The position numbers and the translations under genes are program-made. Shown here piece by piece: positions 1-12,700 of a stretch of DNA of 64,000 nucleotides. Position 1 is the stretch's first letter, and every line of letters begins with the position of its first letter. Origin of the DNA: Melieria omissa (lineage: Eukaryota > Arthropoda > Insecta > Diptera > Ulidiidae); NCBI GenBank assembly GCA_963971225.1, contig OZ020267.1, forward strand, positions 6,654,574-6,718,573. The letters are read 5' to 3'. The notes beneath the pieces are model-generated. The model made no database searches. It was not told the origin of the DNA and saw only the letters and a program-made list of their open reading frames with translations.

Positions 1-760
1 GGATTTAGCACCATCATACCGTCAGCATAAATCGTACATATGTATGCAGCTCTCGGCGTGTGCGAGTGTGTGTATGTGTGAGCGTCGCTCGCTGCCACAC
101 ACTCTACCTGTTGCTTGCTTTCTCTATTTGATACTCGATTCTTTTTTCTTCTAATTTTACATCTTAATTATCACATTCTTTTACAAAATTAGAAAACAAT
201 TAGTAGAAAAATAAAAAAAATACAAAATAATAACACAAAAAGGCTCGCGCGAAACAAGTTTGCATTATTCTCGTCGTTTGGTGGCTACTCGCTACGTCGC
301 CGGGTGCCAAACTGTTTGCTGCCTTCTCGCACTTTTGCACAAATCCAAAATTTATTTACAACGAGCATAAACGACTACTTAAACTACAGTTCAGTTGGTA
401 TTTGGGGGGGGGGGGCGGTGCAAGGGTGCAGTAGGACAACGGGACTTGGAAGGTGATTAGCGGGTTTTGGCACATTTATGTTACAGTTTTCCCCCCATGC
501 AATTTTGCAAGGAGGTGTGTGATGGAACTCAAATAACGGTGATGTGAGGCTGGCAAGAATTTCGAAGGAACATTCACAGTTTGGAGAAGGAAATTTTTAA
601 GTGAATGTTCAATTTTTGGGATCAAAACTGGTCAAAAAACTACGTTTTATGGGAGAAAAGTGAGTTAAATTTGTTTTAACCGAAAGATTGATTTTATTCA
701 GTTTTAGAGGTTAGATGAGTTAAAGAGTTTTGTAAAAAAATGTTGAAGTCTAATGTTGTT
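1..760. other. gene-free 3' flank or intron
   Basis: No gene was recognised. It contains TG/TC-rich stretches near the start and a run of 12 G at 404-415. It could be 3' UTR or intron between fru terminal exons. Confidence 0.5.
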
Positions 761-2790
761 GATTTTAGTATAATTGAATTTAATTGAAATCTTAATGACT
801 AAAACGGTAGAAATAAATTCAGTTCAATTTAATTGATTTAGTTCAATTTAGAATTATGATTGAATAAGTGGTTTGCATTAATTCATATGTATTTAAATAA
901 AATTAAAATTGATTTAAATCAAAATTAAATTGATTTAATTCAAATTAATAAATTAAAATTAAAATTGCTTTAAATAGTTCGAAAATTATTATTATTATTT
1001 TTTAAGAAATTACAAATAAGTAAAAATTAAATTGATTACAATTAATTTAAATGAATTCAATTAATATCAAAACAATTAATTTCATTGAAACAAATCAATT
1101 AATCAAATTAATCAATTGAAATTCAAATTCTATTTAAAACAATTTGAAAATTATTATTATTTATTAAGAAGGTACAAATTAGTAAAATTCAAATTGAGTT
1201 ACTTTAAATAAATTCAATTCATATCATCGAAAAAATGCTAATCACGCAAAATTAATTTAATTGAAACAAATTTATTGAGAAACTAACTCAAACAGGCTTA
1301 AATAAATTCAACTAATATCGTCAAAATAATTCCAATCACTCAAAATTTATTTCATTGAAACAAATTTATTGAAAAAACTAACTCAAACACGTTTAAACCA
1401 ATTTAATTAAATTAAAAATTTAACGAATTCATTGAATTTAAGTATTTAATATTAAAATAACGACAAATTCAACTAAAGTTAATGTAAAGCAATTGTAATT
1501 AACTTCAATCTATTCAAAAAAGTTCATATAAACAAATTAAATTCGAAGGAATAGAAATTATTTAATTAAAATATTAATTGAATTTATTTAAATCCACCAA
1601 ATCAAAATTAATAATGATAAATACTTTTTTTTAAGTATCATTAACTAAAATTTATTATTTATATGATTTTTTTATACCAATTAAAGTTATTTCCAATTAC
1701 TATTAATTTCCAATTGGTTTTAATAATCGATTAAATATTTAAATTAATAATTTTTTTAATAATCAAATCAATTTATTATTTAACTAGAACAGCCGCTCAA
1801 ATTAAATTGATTATTATTTGATTTTGATTTTGATTTGAATTGATTATTATAATTGTATATTTCGAAATAAAACAGTTAAACTATTTAAACGTAAATCCAT
1901 TGAATTTTGTGTGATACAAAATTGATTATGGTCGAAATAAAATAAATAAAATTCAATTCGATCTTAAATTTAAACCATTTTCAATTAAGTAAAAAAAAAT
2001 ATAAAAAAGTGCAAATTTCGAATCGAAATTAGAATGATTTTAAATCTATTTAATTTAAATAAAATCATATGAAGTTATTTTACGAAACGAATGATTTAAA
2101 ATCTATTTTAAATGAATTAAATCAATTGTAGTAATTTGAAGACAATTTAAAAAAAATTAAATCAATTAAGTTTTCAATTTTTATTTGAATCAATCAATCA
2201 AGTTCAATTGTAATCATTCAAGTTAATTTAAAGGCAATCAAAAGAAATTGAAATCAATCAAAGTGAATTTAAAGTCAATGAAAATAAATTGAAATCAATC
2301 AAAGTTAATTTAAAGTCAATCAAAAGAAATTGAAATCATTTAAAATCCATTCAAATTAAAAAACAATCAATTATCAACTCAATAAAATCAAACCAATGTA
2401 TTCAATTAAATTCATTCAATTCGATGAAATTCATTCATTAATTAAAGCCAATTTATCAAAAATCAAGTCGAAATAATTCATATAAAATTAAATCAGTGTA
2501 TTCAATTTAACTCAGTTGAAACTGCAAATAGATTTCAATAGTATTTAATCAAATTCAGTGATTAATCAAATTGATTCATTAATCAAATTAGTCAAATTTA
2601 ATAGTAATTAATCAAATTTCATTGAAATTAATTTAAATTAAAAAAAAAAATTAGTTCAATTAAAACCAATTAAAATCAACTCAACTCAAAACAATTGATA
2701 TAAAGTCAAATTATTGTAATTTCAATTAAATTCATTAAAAAAACGGCGAATAGTTCTCAATCAATATAGGCCAAATTAGTTTGCATTAGT
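760..2790. repeat. degenerate AATTGA/AATTAA-type AT-rich repeat tract
   Basis: About 2 kb is built from short words such as AATTGAATT, AAATCAATTAA and TTAATTGAA on both strands. There is no open frame and no fixed long period is obvious by eye. It looks like decayed simple-sequence DNA. Confidence 0.75.
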
Positions 2791-5575
2791 TCAATTTAAT
2801 CCTGATCAAAGTTAGTTATGAATATCAGAACATGTAGGTGAAAATAACTGAGAGAGAAATTGTATTTTTTTAGTACAAAATATATGAAATAACTAGAAAT
2901 GGTCAATATTCTTTGAGTTGAAATAAGATAAAGTAATTCATTGAGAAAAACAACATAATTAGTTACTTTTTGGAATAAAAAAATCAATACATATAGAACA
3001 AATAGCATTAGTTTAAACAATAATTAGTTAATTAATTCATTATTAATTAATTCAATTCAACTTATTGGTTTTCTATTCCAAAATGTTACTTATTCTCAAA
3101 AATTGAAAGTTAAAAACTTAATAAGTTTATTGATTAAGTTAGTTCAATTAATTCAGCATTAATTGAAGCCAAAACGTATAATAAGGATCAGAAAGTAAGT
3201 GTTATTTATTATTAGTCATTAATAGCAAACTTTTTTTTCTTTATAAATCATCTGCATAGGTTATCAATAACTGAAAAACTCTTTGTTTTATATTCAGAAG
3301 ACACTAACAGCTCAATTATTTTTGTGGCAAACTGACAAACTAGTAATTGGTCATTGATGACAAGTATAATTGCTTCAAATAATCACTTGTAACTAATTTG
3401 GAAAGGTTTATAATTAAAAAATAACGAAAATAGTTAAGAGGGCATCTGATTCAGTGATGCTGTGAGTAGAGAATGGAGTGAAATATTTTATTATATTAAA
3501 ATTTTAATAAATAACATCACCGTTTTATGAGTTCCAAAAACACGCTGAAGGGGAAAATAAAAAATTTTATATACAAAGTTTAGTTGCCATCGAAGAGTCC
3601 ATAACATTGTGTTGCACAACTGTTGGGCACATGTTGCTAAACATTTTTCTTTTTCTATTTAAAAAGTGTTAAAAGTGAAAGTGTATGTTCAAGTGGACGG
3701 GGTGCCGAGTTAGGAACACATATGAAACAAATACCAAAACTAGGGAAATAGAGAAAACAAAACACATTAAAAGTAAGAAAGGTTTCGTTTTGGCGCTTAA
3801 AAAACTGAAACTAAACCCAGTAATAATAAAATTCATTAAAAAAATAAAAATGTAAGAACACGTTTTCCCAGTAGTTATGTCTATAATGGTTACACAGTAG
3901 GTTTAGGGTTATACAGTAGTGGCTGTTGCATTATGCTAGCTACATAAATTATTATAAAACATGTCTTTAAAAATGTAAATTCTGCGTGTAAGTCCTTATG
4001 TGATGAATAATGTTGCGTTGTGTGTTTGTTTTTCGCTTTTGTGTGTTAATTAAATTATTTTGTACATTTTGTTTTAGTAAAAAAAAACACGGTATTAGTA
4101 TTTACAAAGAGATGACGAAGCAATACAGCTGCTGCCTTATTACTTTGTAATGTAGATAGTATGTAGGTATGTGTGAAAATAAATACGCGAGTGTATTTTT
4201 TTGTGAGCGTTGGCCTCAGTTTAGCCCAGCGATACATAGATATAGTAAGTCAGGTATTGGAGGGGTGAGGGGGACGTATGCAGCGCGATGAATTCATTGT
4301 GGTGGCAGGAGTGTTGCTTTCAAGTTGCAGTGTTGCATTTCTAATGGAACTAGTTGAACATTGAATGTCAGCACTTTTGTGTGTTTTTGAGTTTTGAGTG
4401 ATTTTTTTGAGTTTTTGGTTGGTTCTAATTTATTTAGTAGTGGCACTTTTTTTCCCAGACAAACTTTGAAATAATTTAAAGCCAAGAAGCATTGTTAGAA
4501 TTTAGATTTTTGGGCATTTGGAAAGTTCAATGATATGTTTTGAGAGAACCACTCAATTTGCTGGCCATGCTAGTGGAACTTGTTCTTGTTGTTGTTGGTG
4601 ACTGCATACATAAAAATTGAATTAGCACATTTAGTGATTAAAATCGTTTTCCACACACAACTATTTACACATATAAACACGGATTTTTCTGGCATTGCGG
4701 TTGCGTAGTTTTTAACAGTTTGTTTTGTTTTTTTTTGGCGAATTTCTCAAACACTTAAGTTGGTGAAATAGTTTATTTCGTATGTAGAACATTGCACATT
4801 TGTTACTCTCACATATTTACATGAAAATTTTGCGCTCTTATGTTTTGCTTTCGTCTTACACACACACATACATATATATGCTTCTATATAGAGCGAAAAT
4901 TGTTTGTTTCTTTTGCTGTTTGTTGTTGTTTAATTTTTCTTTTATTTGGGTTTTATGTTTAATTTCCATTTTACGTTCAGTTGGTTGGCATTACAATAAC
5001 AATTTTACGAATACAACAGTGGTTTAGAGTTTTCTGGGTTTTCATTTCAATGTTCATTTGTTCTCTCAATATATATAAATTCTATTTAAATATTTTGCTA
5101 AAAATTTCTTACATTTATATTAATAAATATTAATAAAATTGCAAGTTTCTGTAGTAGATAGTTCGTAGTGTACTAAAACAAAAGGTGTAAATCCGACATT
5201 TATACATTTCACAATCAGAACTTGAATTGGACACAGTTGTTTTTTTGCACACACTGTAACACATTGCTATTGTTTTGCTGCCTGTTGAGCTGCCGACGAG
5301 TTTAGAAAATAATTTTTATTTGATGACAGTCAGAAACTGGCGATTGTAAAGAAATTTGAGACATTTTAAGGTGAACATATGGGAATTTATGGCTTTGAAT
5401 AGCTCAGGGATTAGGTGCTACTAAATGCATTTTAGAGGATCATATTTTGGATTTTTTATATACGAGCCAATGCGCTGGGGTTATCGCTATTAATGCGAAG
5501 CATTGCGTTGGTTCTAGAAGAATCAGAATATTAAAAGAAACTTAAATGGAAACGTAACAATTGTGTAAACGGAAC
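2791..5575. other. gene-free AT-rich DNA
   Basis: No gene is supported. Small open frames here are short and not protein-like. Read on the fru strand, 3560-5330 has A-rich, CA-rich unique sequence that could be a distal 3' UTR, but no boundary can be set. Confidence 0.4.
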
Positions 5576-5579
5576 TTTA

Positions 5580-5965
5580 ACTCAAACTCTAACGCAGATC
5601 TCAACTAATTGGAATATTAATCGCAATTTTAACGGTAAGTTTAACTGGTATTTTAACTGAAATTGTGACTGAAACTTCCACCAACAATATAACCGGAAAT
5701 CGGGAACTTTAACTACTATTTCAACTGCAATTTCGATTGAAACTTTCACCAACAATTTAACCGAAAATCGGGAACTTTACTCTTTTAACTGAAATTTTGA
5801 CTGAAACTTCCACCCACAACTTAACCGGAAATCGGGAACTGTAACTACTATTTTAACTGAAATTTTGACTGAAACTTCCACCAAAAATTTAATCGAAAAT
5901 CAGATATTTTTGGTATTTCAACTAAAAATTGCTAAAAAAAACTTCAAGCAACAATTTAACCGAAA
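5580..5965. repeat. tandem repeat of ~64-68 bp
   Basis: Four to five degenerate units contain GGGAACTTTAACT, TTTTAACTGAAATTTTGACT and GAAACTTCCACCAACAA. Unit starts (GGGAAC) lie at 5702, 5770 and 5834. Confidence 0.85.
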
Positions 5966-6848
5966 ATAACTGAGCGAATTACCGTTAAATCTCAAAAAAT
6001 TTCTAGTAGGTGTTGCTAAACAGTGCGTTGTAAGTCTTTAAACTTCATCTGTCTATAATGTCAATTGGTCAATTTTGGATTTTAAATGCATTTTTGTTTT
6101 ATTTTGAGTATCAGTGGTTTTTTTAGTATTTTTTATTAGCAAAATTGCAAACATAGTAAACAAATAAAAATGAAAACTGTTTCCTTATGCTTTTATGAAG
6201 TTTTCATTCAGTGTTTAATGAACATTCTGGGAATTGACGAACATATCAAAGTGAGAAACGAATGAAGGTTAATAATGCTTCGATAGTGAACTTAGGTAAC
6301 TATTTGGCATTTGAACCTCAGTAATCTGCCTAATGGGTTGAGATATATATCGAGTGTTTATGCTCAGATTTACCAGCTGTAGTTGTATAAAAGATTCACA
6401 AATTCAAATATTCAAATTGTCGTTTGAATTTTAGTTGAACTGACAAAACAAATTTTGGTTCGACTTGGACGCAATTTACTTTCAATTGAACTGAAACTTA
6501 TTGTTGATTAATTGTTTCTGAATAATGCATGATTAGGACTTATAGATGCTTCTTCTTCTTCTTACATTATATTCGATATGAAAAACATATTCAAGCTAAT
6601 CAAGCGCTATTTCAAGGTTTCTCTGTAGCAATGGTTCTGTTCGACTGCACTTTGGTTCCTCTCTTTTGTCTTGTAGGAGTCTTGTCAGAAAGGACAACTG
6701 AATAAGATAACTTAGGATAACTGAACAAGATTATTTTACATGGGTTTTGAACCGAAAGTGTTTATTCAACTTTAGATCTAAGGATCTACGGATTAATACT
6801 AAGACAAGAACAAGGACCTAGTCTAGAAAATTCACTCAAATTCGCTAT

Positions 6849-7031
6849 GAAGCTCTTGTGAAAAAGATGTTCGACACGGCAGTTGGAGTTCGAAGACGAA
6901 CAGTGAGACCGTTTTTCCGGGGGAAGGACCAAGTTGAGGACGCCCTATCTTCTCTTGATGTGACTAACTGAGAACTTTTGCAGCAGGTTGTAACGCGCTA
7001 ACGGGTTGTCATGGCCAGTTAGATGAATAAG
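6849..7031 (+). mobile_element. decayed non-LTR retrotransposon 3' fragment
   Basis: This segment is clearly related to 42858-43022: both share GAAGCTC, AAAAAGATGTTCGA, GTAGTTGGAG-like and AGGACCAAGTTGAGGAC blocks in order. Translated, both give EDxLSSLxxxNWxxL-like text, reminiscent of the C-terminal end of insect LINE ORF2 proteins (LGxxNWxxxAQDRxxW). The frame is broken by stops, and class assignment is an inference. Confidence 0.5.
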
Positions 7032-8270
7032 TATGTCTCAAAGTCATGAATTTTTTTGTATTGGATCAAATAGTTCTATAAGAGATTAGTATGTAAAAAG
7101 GACCAATTTCAAACCATCTAAGCTGCTTCTATACGTCTTTTGCTCAACTAACTCTACTGTGGTTGGTTCGTAAATAAGCTTTAAGTATTAATTAAAAGTT
7201 GTTAGAATCTGATTCTTTTTCGATTACTGACTGATAATTTCTGAGTCATTTACAAGTCGGCAAAACAACTTATGATAACTAGAGCGCAATTTCTGTCGCT
7301 CAGTGTGTTTGTGTGTGTGTGCAGAAAAATTTGTCAATCAATAATTATTCAGATTTTTTTGAATTCAAACAACAAAGTTGTGTGCAATCGAATTAAATGC
7401 AATGCACAGACGTTCAAAAATGTTCACACACATTCATTTCATGTTCAAGTTCAGTTGTAGTTTGCAAAATGTTTATATGTATGTATGATCTATATACACA
7501 TAGAGTTGTAGTTGTTTTTAATAAAACTGCCTTGTTCAGTTGGACATAAAATCTTGTAATATGAATACAACAATAGGACTCTTTGCCTGCTCATCGATTA
7601 GTTCATTCGTTATAATTTGCAGAAATTTCGGTTTTGGCCAATTGTACTGTACAGTACATGTTAACATACATACTTTATATACTATGTATGTTTGTTGCTA
7701 TCGCAAACCCAATAGAGTTTTTGCCTATTGAAAGTTTCTTTAGAGTTAGAGTTGTTTCTCTTAGCTGCAAACACTCATTGCTTAACATTGAACAATTACA
7801 AATAAATAGCACAATTATGTTTCTTTCTTTTTGTATGTGTGTTTGTGTGAGCAAATACAACTAACGTGAAACCTCGTGTGCGCTGCCTAGAACGTTGGTA
7901 TGTGGTGAGCCGCGCATTTCGGTGTATTGTTTAATTTTTTTTTAATTTTAATTTATCTAAAAATACATTGCAGCTGCCGTTTGGTTGCTAACGCTTTCTT
8001 CGTTTAGGTTTTAATATTTTGTTTGTCAATTGTGAAAAACACAAACAATTCACAAAACAATAAAATATCCAAATAAGGAACGTCTAGTGTGCATTTTTTT
8101 CTCCTACCTAATTGACTCTTGAAATTTGGCTTACCATCATTGAAATGTGGTCAAAAGTGTGCTAGTGTGCGTGTACGTGTGTGTGTGTGTGTCTATGTTT
8201 GTTTGTTTGAGTGTAAATCTAAAATGTCGCGCAGCGCTGTGGCTTGCGGCGATCGATTGCGCGGCCCCGT
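7032..8270. other. gene-free interval, possible 3' UTR of the second C2H2 terminal exon
   Basis: It lies just downstream (fru sense) of the open frame ending at 8271. It holds CA/TG microsatellite stretches (for example 8171-8192) and short AT-rich segments. No clear polyadenylation signal on the fru strand was found before about 6.76 kb. Confidence 0.4.
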
Positions 8271-9206
8271 TTATGGTTGCATTGCGGCCGCAACATGTTG
8301 CGCAACATTGTCGCAAACATTTCTCGCTGCGGCCGCATTGGCTTCCATTGTTGCAGTGGTTGTTGTTGTTGTTCCTGCTGCAGTTGTATTGTTAATATTG
8401 CACTTGGTATTTGTGATATTGTTGACAGTGACAGCAGCGCCAGCATTTTCTGCTATTGCTGCTGTGGTTTTTGTTGTTGTTGCTTTTGCTGTTGCTGTAG
8501 CCTTCTGCAGCTGCGTAATTTCTTCGATTGCTTTTAGCAGTTCGTGCTTCTCAATGTCCGCATTGGCTGTTGTTTTTGTTATTGTTGCGGCCACTGTTCT
8601 ATTCTCAATGTTATTCTCATTGCTGTTGTTGTTGTTGTTGGTATTGCTGTGACTTAAGAACTCAACAAAACTGTTATTATTAACAGCAGCAACATTGTAA
8701 GCGTCATCGTTGTCGTCCGTTGTATTGTCGCCGTTGTCAACGGCACTGCAACGCATTGGTTCGTTGCGTTTTCGATGATTGTTGCTGCTGCTGCTGTTGT
8801 TGCTGTCGCAGCTTTTGCTGCTGCTGTTGCGCCGTTCAAAGTGCTGCTGTTGTTGTTCGTTCAAGAAGTGATCGGCGCGCCGGTAAAAGTCGAAAGTGCG
8901 CTCGCGCATTGCCAGCACATCGCTGTTGCTGTACTGATTTGCTTGACGCGCATAGAAATTGAATGGCTGCTGCGCCGCTGGCTGCTGTTGGTGGGCGTAG
9001 TTGGCGAATTGTTGTTGTTGCTGTTGAGTATTGAATAGTTGCGACTGTAGTGGTTCTTCGACATTCCATAGAAATGGATTCAGCGCAGCTGCTGCCGCCG
9101 CCGCTGCTGCGGCTGGCGCTGGCGCTGTGGCTGTGACTGTAGCGGCTGTCGACGCGGCTGCGCCGCCCTGCATGTGGCCATAGCTCCAGCCCAAATACTG
9201 GTTGTA
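8271..9206 (-). CDS. fru: in-frame 311-codon continuation beyond the TGA of the second C2H2 exon (possible readthrough extension)
   Basis: Directly after the TGA at 9209-9207, in the same frame, the sequence reads YNQYLGWSYGHMQGG and stays open for 311 codons to TAA at 8273-8271. It contains segments not explained by triplet repeats: LNPFLWNVEEPLQSQLFN, QPFNFYARQANQYSNSDVLA, MRERTFDFYRRADHFLNEQ, DNGDNTTDDNDDAYNVAAV and IEKHELLKAIEEITQLQ. These alternate with Ala, Gln, Asn and Thr runs like those of other Fru linkers. No ATG lies near its start and I see no acceptor that would make it a separate exon in place. The simplest readings are UGA readthrough (context GAA UGA UAC), A-to-I editing of UGA to UGG, or a sense codon altered in this allele or assembly. 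Full readthrough would give about 1004 aa. It could still be 3' UTR that is open by compositional chance, because triplet repeats also keep other frames open here. Confidence 0.5.
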   Translation of the reverse strand, partial: YNQYLGWSYGHMQGGAAASTAATVTATAPAPAAAAAAAAAALNPFLWNVEEPLQSQLFNTQQQQQQFANYAHQQQPAAQQPFNFYARQANQYSNSDVLAMRERTFDFYRRADHFLNEQQQQHFERRNSSSKSCDSNNSSSSNNHRKRNEPMRCSAVDNGDNTTDDNDDAYNVAAVNNNSFVEFLSHSNTNNNNNSNENNIENRTVAATITKTTANADIEKHELLKAIEEITQLQKATATAKATTTKTTAAIAENAGAAVTVNNITNTKCNINNTTAAGTTTTTTATMEANAAAARNVCDNVAQHVAAAMQP

Positions 9207-9796
9207 TCATTCACTAGTGGCATTGTGCTGCTGATGCTGCGGCGGCAGCTGCTGGTGCAGCAGATGCTGCTGCTGCGACAGATTGTGCGCGTGCTGCTGC
9301 AGCTGCTGCTGGTGAAGCTCGCGTTCGCGTTCACGTTCTCGCTCCCGTTCGCGTTCGCGTTCACGTTCGCGCTGCTGCAGCTGTTGGTGCTGCTGCGCTT
9401 GTTGTTGCTGCTGTTGTTGTTGGTGTTGTTGTTGCGCCGCATTGAAGGCCGCAGCCGCCGCCGCTGCCGCCATGGCCGCTTGCGAGGCGGCCGCTATTTG
9501 CGAGGCGGTGGGCGTCTGCGCGGCCACGGCAGCCGTCGCCGCGGCGGCCGACATCAGGTTGTCGAACTTGCGCGTGTCCGGGTTGTACATGGGATGCTTG
9601 AACTTGCAGTGCGTGCGCAGGTTGTCGCTGCGCGTGTACGTGGCGCGGCACAGCGGGCACTCGAAGCGGCCGGGAAAGTGCACGTGATAGTGGTTGCGTA
9701 TGTGGGTGACCACTTTGCCACACAGCTTGCAGCGGTGCAGGTTGCAGCCGCCGGACAGCCGCTCGAACGTCAGCCGCATATGCCAGGCTTTGGAAC
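9207..9796 (-). CDS. fru: fruitless alternative 3' terminal exon with C2H2 zinc-finger pair (second)
   Basis: The acceptor GGACAACAG|GTTCC restores phase with exon 5 (ID-G-SKAWHMRLTFERL). Two fingers come first: C519-x2-C522-x9-H532-x3-H536 (CKLCGKVVTHIRNHYHVH) and C543-x2-C546-x12-H559-x4-H564 (CPLCRATYTRSDNLRTHCKF). They are followed by YNPDTRKFDNLM, an Ala-rich run, a Gln/His-rich run and an alternating Arg-Glu repeat of about 22 residues (coded near 9317-9372). The frame meets TGA at 9209-9207 after HNATSE, giving an isoform of about 692 aa. The finger block is near-identical to remembered Drosophila Fru. The acceptor has no pyrimidine tract, which suggests regulated use. The same frame continues open far beyond the TGA (see 8271-9206), so the true end of this isoform is uncertain. 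Confidence 0.92.
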
Positions 9797-12700
9797 CTGT
9801 TGTCCGCGTCCGCGTTGGCGTTGCAGTAACATTTGTGAATAATTTGGGTAATTTCGGGTATTATCGATTTTCGATTATCGAATGTTTGTTTTTGTATTTG
9901 TAATCAAAAAATCGCACGCGTATAGAAAAAAGAAGAGAAAAACAATATGGTTTTGTTGGTGATTCACGGAAACAAAAATTTGCTATAAATTGTAATTCTT
10001 ATGTAAGTCAGAGAGAGAGAGAAGGGGGGTGAGCTAGGGGGGAGAGAGAGAGAGAGAGACATATGTATGTATGTATAGGGTGGCATAAACGGTGGTCAGA
10101 TGGAAGTAACAATGAATATACACACACACATATATATATCAAATATACTGCATGATTGTAGTTAAGTTGTTTAGTACTTAATAAGGTTTTTTGTTTTTGT
10201 TGTTCTTGGTTTATTGTTTTTGTTTTGTATACATAGACAATTTTGTGGGTTTTGCCATAATTTCAATTACATTTGATTCAAGTGTTCTAGTGTAGACGGC
10301 GAAAATGAAATGAGCACAACGGGTGGCAGGTTGAAAGTGAAAATCGAATTATTTATGTACAATGGAAAGTCGTTTTCGTAGGCCTCCATAGGATAGAAAA
10401 AGTGCTCAAAGCGTTCACTAGATCGAGGGGAGAAGATGTCATTATGCTAACGATTATAAGTAGATGTTTATTTACACATTTACATGTCTGAGATTATGGG
10501 ATTTCGATGATTTCCACTGGAAACTTATGAACTAAAAGAAGAAACAGTGACTGAGTATTTAATATGGGAGCGAACGAAAATGGCGGGTTATGCAGTTCCA
10601 AATACCATGAAAAATGGGTTTCAGAAATAAAGAAACATATAGAATTGATAGATAAATCAGAGAACTTAGTGCTAGATCGCTTTTGTACACAGTGTGGGAG
10701 CAGTAGGATGTAACCAAGTCAATGGTTTTTCAAAACCCTGAGGGCACTGACCAAAATCGTTTCTAACTTTAGTTTCAAGAGTAAGCTTCTTTATGGATCA
10801 TTGGGATACGGCATTGGGTAGGGGCGACGCCTTTGTTAATGGCGCTAAGAGCCACAAGGTTTCAGCAAGGCCTCTAAAGAATCTAGGGAGCGCAGAAGTT
10901 TTGGTCTTTTTTTGGAAAGGACATTGAAACATAACGCACAGGATTGTTTCTTCTTTTCTGCAATCAAGACTGAAGGTGTTGTATAGTAATCCTAGTCTTG
11001 AATTCAAAGGTAATCCTAGTCTTGAAGACCTCAAGTCTTCTAAATTCTAGTAACATTTATAGCGAATTTAGTGACAATTATGTGAACCTGTAGTATTTGA
11101 AAGAGTCCTAGCATCAGCATAATTTTAAAATAATGAAAAATATTCTCTCAGATCTTAACCTTCATATATCATACCATATCATATTCTTCATATCATATAG
11201 TATACCTACATTAGTTTCATTGTCAAATAGCAAGATTCTGTTAGCTTCACTTTAGGTCGAACATTTGAGGCCAAGATTCTAAAAAGTACTAAGTATCGTG
11301 GAGAATTTGGTGCTTAAAGGGTTAAAATGTTTGTGTTGTTAATATCAAACTGTAAAATCTGTTTAAGTCGAAAATCTGTTTAAATCATTAAGTAGAGTTC
11401 TGTGGGTTATTATGCCAAATGATTGAAGCAGATCCCTGAAGCGATAAACTTTCGTTAGCTATATCCAAATTTTGAACTGGTTAAATTAAATGAAAAACAA
11501 TCAAATTTTGTCATCATAACCAGAATTAAGTGTGTTAGGGAATGTTGAGTTTTGGCAAGAGATTCGTAAGATTCGATAGAGACGTAACCGATATTAAACA
11601 TTTATTGTTTCAAAATACGAATAATCAAGAAAACTTTTGACAAAGTTGAGTTAAGTTTACTGAATAAAACTGAATAAGCTTTTTTGACTCTGAAAATACG
11701 CCTTCTATGGTGTAAGATTGAACAAGATATAAGTCCTGTACGATCTGTTGTAATTCATTAATTGGGTATCTATCTTTTCAGACTAAGTCTGTCTGTCAAA
11801 TCACTCTTAAAGAATCATGAAGTCAGTTTAATTTGAGCTATCATTATCCTAATGCTCACTGTATAGTAGTTTATCACTTCAACATAACCTATATTCACTT
11901 ACTGGGGCTCTAACAAGAAGAACTTTGTCAAGAATAGACAAATATGAGGCCAATCTGTTGTACAAAGGTATTTTATGAAATATGATCACTTAAATTTTTA
12001 ACAAGTGGAAATAAGAGTAGCACAATCCAAACCTGTTATGTGATCGTACAAAAAAAATCGTATCAAAAAAGATGGAATATTATTAAAGAAAGGATGGTAT
12101 AGACCGAAAACAAGTAACATAATTCGCTCCAGATAGGAAATCCTTTCTTATTGATGATTATAACCATCAGAATAATTATTCTTGATAGAAACGAGATTGG
12201 AGTTAAATTGAAGATTTTCATTGCGAAGAGCTTGAGAGCTTGAGTACAGAATTGACTCAGTAGAATTGAGTAGGAGACACAATGTTTGAATCATTTGGGA
12301 GTTGGTAGATCTTTGTAAAGTGGATTCTTCCTCTGAAAGACTGAGAAAAGCTGATGTTTGAGTAACTATTGAATCAAAAAAATGAAAGCAGACGAAATGT
12401 TTGGAACACAGAGTTGTGTGGCGAATTCAACAATCAAGTAAGGGACCTTAGTACAGTGGGATCCTTGCTCTGAGTGCTGGCTGAGAGCAAATTTTGAGTG
12501 TCCTGGGAGAAAGAGACTAAGAAAGTGTTGTGCTGAATGTTCAAAAATCTCACAAGAAGAACATTCAAACACCAGGTTCATTAAATCTAAGCTACTGTAA
12601 GCTTTTACAACTTTTGGTCTGACACTTGAGTGAATAATACCCAAAGCTGAAACATATTTGGTGCAAATGTTAGGACTTTTTGCTCAAATTTTAAGGATTA

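Noticed and set aside
8119..8652. 177-codon + strand frame rich in Val/Ala/Leu/Phe
   Set aside because: It is the complement of CAA/GCA-type triplet repeats in the fru-strand frame; no domain or codon pattern supports it.
9207..9223. Possible tiny GT...AG intron (GTGAATGATACAACCAG) removing the TGA
   Set aside because: It is only 17 bases, far below the minimum for spliceosomal introns, and would break the frame.
9174..9842. 222-codon + strand frame opposite the C2H2 exon
   Set aside because: It is antisense to a clearly conserved zinc-finger coding exon and open only because of GC-rich repeats.
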